DNA of 64,000 nt, taken from Branchiostoma lanceolatum. Lineage: Eukaryota > Chordata > Leptocardii > Amphioxiformes > Branchiostomatidae. Every line of letters starts with the position of its first letter. The stretch's first letter is position 1. The stretch lies in contig NC_089739.1 of assembly GCF_035083965.1 (NCBI RefSeq), forward strand, positions 6,560,001 to 6,624,000. The letters are read 5' to 3'. Of the stretch, positions 60,933-64,000 are shown in pieces. A program made the translations under genes and the position numbers. The notes beneath the pieces were generated by a model. The model saw only the letters and a list, made by a program, of their open reading frames with translations, was not told the DNA's origin and did no database searches.

Positions 60933-60978
60933 GGCTGGCAGAAATCTGCTGAAGCAAATCAGTAGATTTCTGCCAGCC
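60933..60978. repeat. Short hairpin
   Basis: Arms 'ggctggcagaaatctgct' and 'agtagatttctgccagcc' around a 10-nt loop, followed by a T run. Confidence 0.7.
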
Positions 60979-61164
60979 AGCCTTTTTAGGTTCCACGTCA
61001 ACCTTTGATGAGGTTAAAACAGAGGTGCTCCAAATAAAGTCAAGCTCTCGTCGCGGGACTGGTTTGGATAATTGGTATGACAGAAGCTATCGGTACATAC
61101 AACTCCGGGGGGATCCTGACCAGGGTGACAGTCTGGAGATTTTCTGCATGTCTATAAGAAAACA

Positions 61165-61580
61165 ATTTTAAAAATATCATGGAAATCCGTTGTTCCTTTG
61201 TTCAGTTATTCTCCTTAGAAGATTTTCACAAAACGCCCCTGCAGTTCCAGAGGAAGCTGCTAGAGGGCCCAAACCTACACCACTTCTTTATTACACCATA
61301 AGCTATCTGCCACCCAAAAATGAAGACCACGGCACGTCCAGGTCAAAAGATACAAAATTGAAGTTCTGCTGCAGTACCAAGGTCAAATACCAGGGAGCCC
61401 AAAATCGACCATGAACTTCGGCTTCACAACACCTGCTCACACACCAAATATCATTGTAATCCATCAAGAGGCTCTTGAGTTATGCTGACTGGAGTGGTGC
61501 GGAAACACAAACAAACAGACAGACAGACAGACAAGCAGACACACCCAAAACTATATCTCCATTTTTCATGGAGATAAAAA
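61165..61580 (+). repeat. Dispersed element, copy B
   Basis: Same structure as 59755-60150: 'tcatggaaatccgttgttcc' to 'atatctccatttttcatgga'. The internal simple repeat is (ACAG)n here instead of (CA)n. Confidence 0.75.
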
Positions 61581-61921
61581 AACAGAAGAGCGGAGCACAC
61601 ACATTCTACTACGTAAATAGACTATCGGTGTTTGCCTACATACAAGGATTCCTAGGTATTCATACGAATTTTAGGGAATTTATATGATACGAACTTTACG
61701 GAATACATACGATCCTTAATGTTAATGAAATTTGTATAAAGCTATAAGCTAGCTATACAACTTTGCTAGGATAATCTCTACCAGACTAACTAGGTTGCTG
61801 GCATTATTAAAAATTTGGCAAATAGACTGCATGATACGCCAAAAGAGTTAGCCAGCAAAAATTCTACGATCCGCACCCCCGTAGGAAGGCCTGGTGGAGG
61901 CTAGGTTACTCCAGCATTAAT

Positions 61922-62043
61922 GGATAAAATTTGAAACCGTCAGACGTTTCAAATCTAGACAGCGTCCATTTTCTTTCGTTAGTGACTAAAGGGAACTTGA
62001 GACAGCGGATACTTTCTGAAACGTCTGTTTCAAAATTTTATCC
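61922..62043. repeat. MITE with GGATAAAATTTGAAAC ends
   Basis: Inverted ends at 61922-61937 and 62028-62043, plus inner pairing of 'cagacgtttca' with 'tgaaacgtctg'. Non-coding. Confidence 0.65.
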
Positions 62044-62139
62044 AGTTGCTTGAGTAACTGTTTTTTTGGCACATCGTATTAGCTTGGATCTAGCCTTATT
62101 AGCTTTAGTTAGCTTGGGTAGGCTAATATCGTAAATATC

Positions 62140-62885
62140 GCATTACCTGGATGTCTAACCTTCATCAACAAATTATACGGATAGTTATTACACGGTCCGG
62201 ACACCCGTATCAGACCTAAGTATGACATAAAAATAGTTATTTACGCCCAAACTCCATGCTATCTAACTTCGCAGTGGGGAGCTTCTCTTGCTCAGAGAAA
62301 ATTCGTCTCTCTCTGGTGTTCATTGAATTGTTATTGGGTAGTCTGGCAAAAGGTTGACATGCCAAGCTAATTAATTGTAGCTTCTATATCAGGCTGTCGG
62401 GGCGTTTTTTGTTGCTTAAAATACACTTTTTGCATTGACGTCTGTGTCGTTTGTGCAGCCAGCCGTAACCAGTAGGCCCAATAGTAGTTTCTTATATCAA
62501 GGTATTTTTCTCTTTTAAGCATACGTATTTGAAAGAGAAAAATACCTTGATATAAGAAACTTCAACCATCGACGAGCTATATGTATGACTACGCTAAGGA
62601 TTGGCGATCACCCACTGCAAATTGAAGCTGGTAGATACACCTGAACTCCTCCAAATGAAAGACTATGTATTGTTGTTTGACGTCATGACGTATCTTATTA
62701 CCTGGGTGTCTAACCTTCCCCAACGAATTGTACAAATACAAAGTTACTTACGCCTCATTTACCTACCTTTTTCAACAGGCGGGGGAGCTTCTTTTGCTCA
62801 GAGGAAATTCGGCGATCTCTGGTGTTGATTGTCGTTCGGTAGAATCTAGCAACAGCTTGTCATGACAAGCGAAGAATATACATGA
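62140..62885 (+). repeat. Local duplication, ~550-bp period
   Basis: 'attacctggatgtctaacct' (62141) and 'gggagcttctcttgctcaga' (62277) recur as 'attacctgggtgtctaacct' (62699) and 'gggagcttcttttgctcaga' (62783). The right unit has an acceptor-like 'tttttcaacag' before it; coding status unknown. Confidence 0.65.
62487..62560. repeat. Perfect 29-bp-arm hairpin
   Basis: 'gtttcttatatcaaggtatt' plus 'tttctctttt' is complemented at 62532-62560 with a 15-nt loop. Lies between the two halves of the local duplication. Confidence 0.8.
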
Positions 62886-63204
62886 GCCAGAATTTCAAGG
62901 AAAAACGCTTAACGGAGTGCTTCCTTTTATGGTTATGTCTAATATAATCCTAGAAGGAGAACACATAATCAAATTGGAAGCCAATTCGTTGCTAAAGGCC
63001 TTAAGCTATATTATTCTCAACGGAAATTGATAAGCCGAAGATCCAAAACACATTTTCATACCCGGTAATTGTTGCCGTGCCCGCAATACAATGTAGTTTT
63101 ATTCATTTATTCATCTATTTATTATGTTTCTCTAACAAAGTGTGGCCGCGGGAACAGGTGTTTCTTGGCAAATGTCACCTTTTCAAGGCCGCCATTTTCC
63201 CCAT

Positions 63205-63312
63205 ACCCAGTAATTCTTGCCGTACCCGCAAGAAATCCTTGCCGTACTAGCAAAAAATCCTTGCCGTACCCACTAGAAATTCCTGCCGTGGCTGGTAAGT
63301 TTTGCCGTGTCC
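63205..63312 (+). repeat. Degenerate ~24-bp tandem repeats
   Basis: Units of the type 'ttgccgtacccgcaagaaat' at 63214-63310, at least four copies with substitutions. Confidence 0.6.
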
Positions 63313-63424
63313 TGTACTTTTGTGTCGTACCAATGGCGGACATCGCCTGGGCCGGCAGTGTGTATAATCACTTGATAGTCCTGTCTAAATAGATACTCAT
63401 ATACTCTGGCGAATGGCGTTGAGA

Positions 63425-63913
63425 TTAATTGCGCTGAATCTTAAAACCACTTCTGCAAACCCTACACGCGAGCACTCTAGACCGCATCTCACTACAGTTT
63501 GCAGAAGTGTTCTCAAGGGCGATACGTGATATCAGGCCAAGGATTTTGAAAGGGTTGGAGCTGTCCGCGCGCGGTCCTGAGTATTTCTCATTAGAACTTG
63601 CCGTAAACGAAGTGACCATCAGTTTGCCAGTTCCGCATATGGTACTACCGTTCGCCCCTGCTCCTGTAAAAATGACTGTGTCCTTATTTTGCTTGGTATT
63701 TAAACATGTCGCGTGCACGCACTCTCCACTGACAGACGGCATCTCACCATTACAATTTGTCATACCGATTTCACTCAACAAAACTTGCTTGTCTTTTGAG
63801 TCCCACTTTTGTGTTTTGCATGATATTCCGATTAAAAAATCAGGTGTTATACAAATAAAATCCAGTTCAAAGCGAGGTCTCAGTGTGAGCGCGTCTAGCG
63901 TACTAGGGGCCTT
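63425..63913 (-). CDS. Candidate extracellular exon, unknown family
   Basis: An open minus-strand frame of about 162 codons reads from an AG at 63911-63912 to a stop at 63425. It has nine cysteines in patterns such as CVHATC and CRVC, possible glycosylation sites (NGS, NTS, NCS) and a Gly-rich GAGANGSTICGTG. This composition suggests a secreted or ectodomain fragment, but no fold is recognised and no ATG is convincing (the first is MTNCNG). A 144-codon open frame lies antisense (63507-63941), so the strand is uncertain. The gene would extend past the right edge. Confidence 0.3.
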   Translation of the reverse strand, partial: KAPSTLDALTLRPRFELDFICITPDFLIGISCKTQKWDSKDKQVLLSEIGMTNCNGEMPSVSGECVHATCLNTKQNKDTVIFTGAGANGSTICGTGKLMVTSFTASSNEKYSGPRADSSNPFKILGLISRIALENTSANCSEMRSRVLACRVCRSGFKIQRN

Positions 63914-64000
63914 TCACCATCTCTCGGCCGTCAGGGGCTAATTGGACCCGTAGAGAGGTGGGCGGGCGGACGGAACGCTAGGAGCGCGATTTAACTAGCT

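Larger units (their letters stand above)
59405..63424. other. Repeat-rich intergenic region
   Basis: About 4 kb with no exon I can defend. Contains two copies of a dispersed element, two hairpins, the 'CCCCCGTAGG' repeat, a ~550-bp-period local duplication, and degenerate 'ccttgccgtaccc' repeats. A hydrophobic minus-strand frame (60525-60764) is noted under findings. Confidence 0.5.

Overview
The window looks like nuclear DNA of an intron-rich animal, most likely an invertebrate chordate such as amphioxus (Branchiostoma). That name is inference: it rests on the mix of families (ZAP/PARP12-like genes, a membrane collagen-lectin, ST8Sia, ACSL, SF3B6), on small exons with GT-AG introns, on AT-rich intergenic DNA full of hairpin-type MITEs, and on LINE tails that resemble amphioxus repeats from memory. 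There are no bacterial operons, rRNA or tRNA genes or CRISPR arrays, and I see no viral genes.

Layout. 1-13.6 kb: mostly repeats and unassigned AT-rich DNA, with a TIR element family, a LINE 3' fragment and two candidate small genes or first exons. 14.0-15.8 kb (+): an intact four-exon SF3B6 gene (spliceosomal p14). 17.9-21.2 kb (-): a six-exon type II membrane collagenous C-type lectin with a cytoplasmic NPxY motif and an apparent 2-nt frameshift in its transmembrane exon. 22.4-33.5 kb (-): a tandem segmental duplication of about 5.5 kb carrying two intact six-exon paralogues of a ZAP/PARP12-like protein (RGG-rich N-terminus, four CCCH fingers, PARP catalytic domain, no WWE domain). 35.7-48.0 kb (+): an intact 22-exon long-chain acyl-CoA synthetase whose last intron carries a 1.66-kb palindromic Tc1-type transposon. 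51.0-52.1 kb (+): an EamA/SLC35G-like ten-helix transporter. 53.7-57.3 kb (+): an intact seven-exon ST8Sia-like sialyltransferase. 57.7-58.2 kb: a 15-copy, 38-bp minisatellite. 58.4-59.4 kb (-): a rhodopsin-like GPCR gene broken by a frameshift before TM6. 59.4-64 kb: dispersed repeats, local duplications and an unassigned Cys-containing open frame at the right edge.

The genes do not form an operon-like unit. The lectin and the two ZAP-like genes are plausible innate-immune genes sharing one strand; the others are housekeeping or metabolic. The most interesting block is the ZAP/PARP12-like pair. The two paralogues keep the same intron phases but differ in their linkers, in a 15-residue tandem duplication, and in a Gly-to-Glu change next to the catalytic Tyr.
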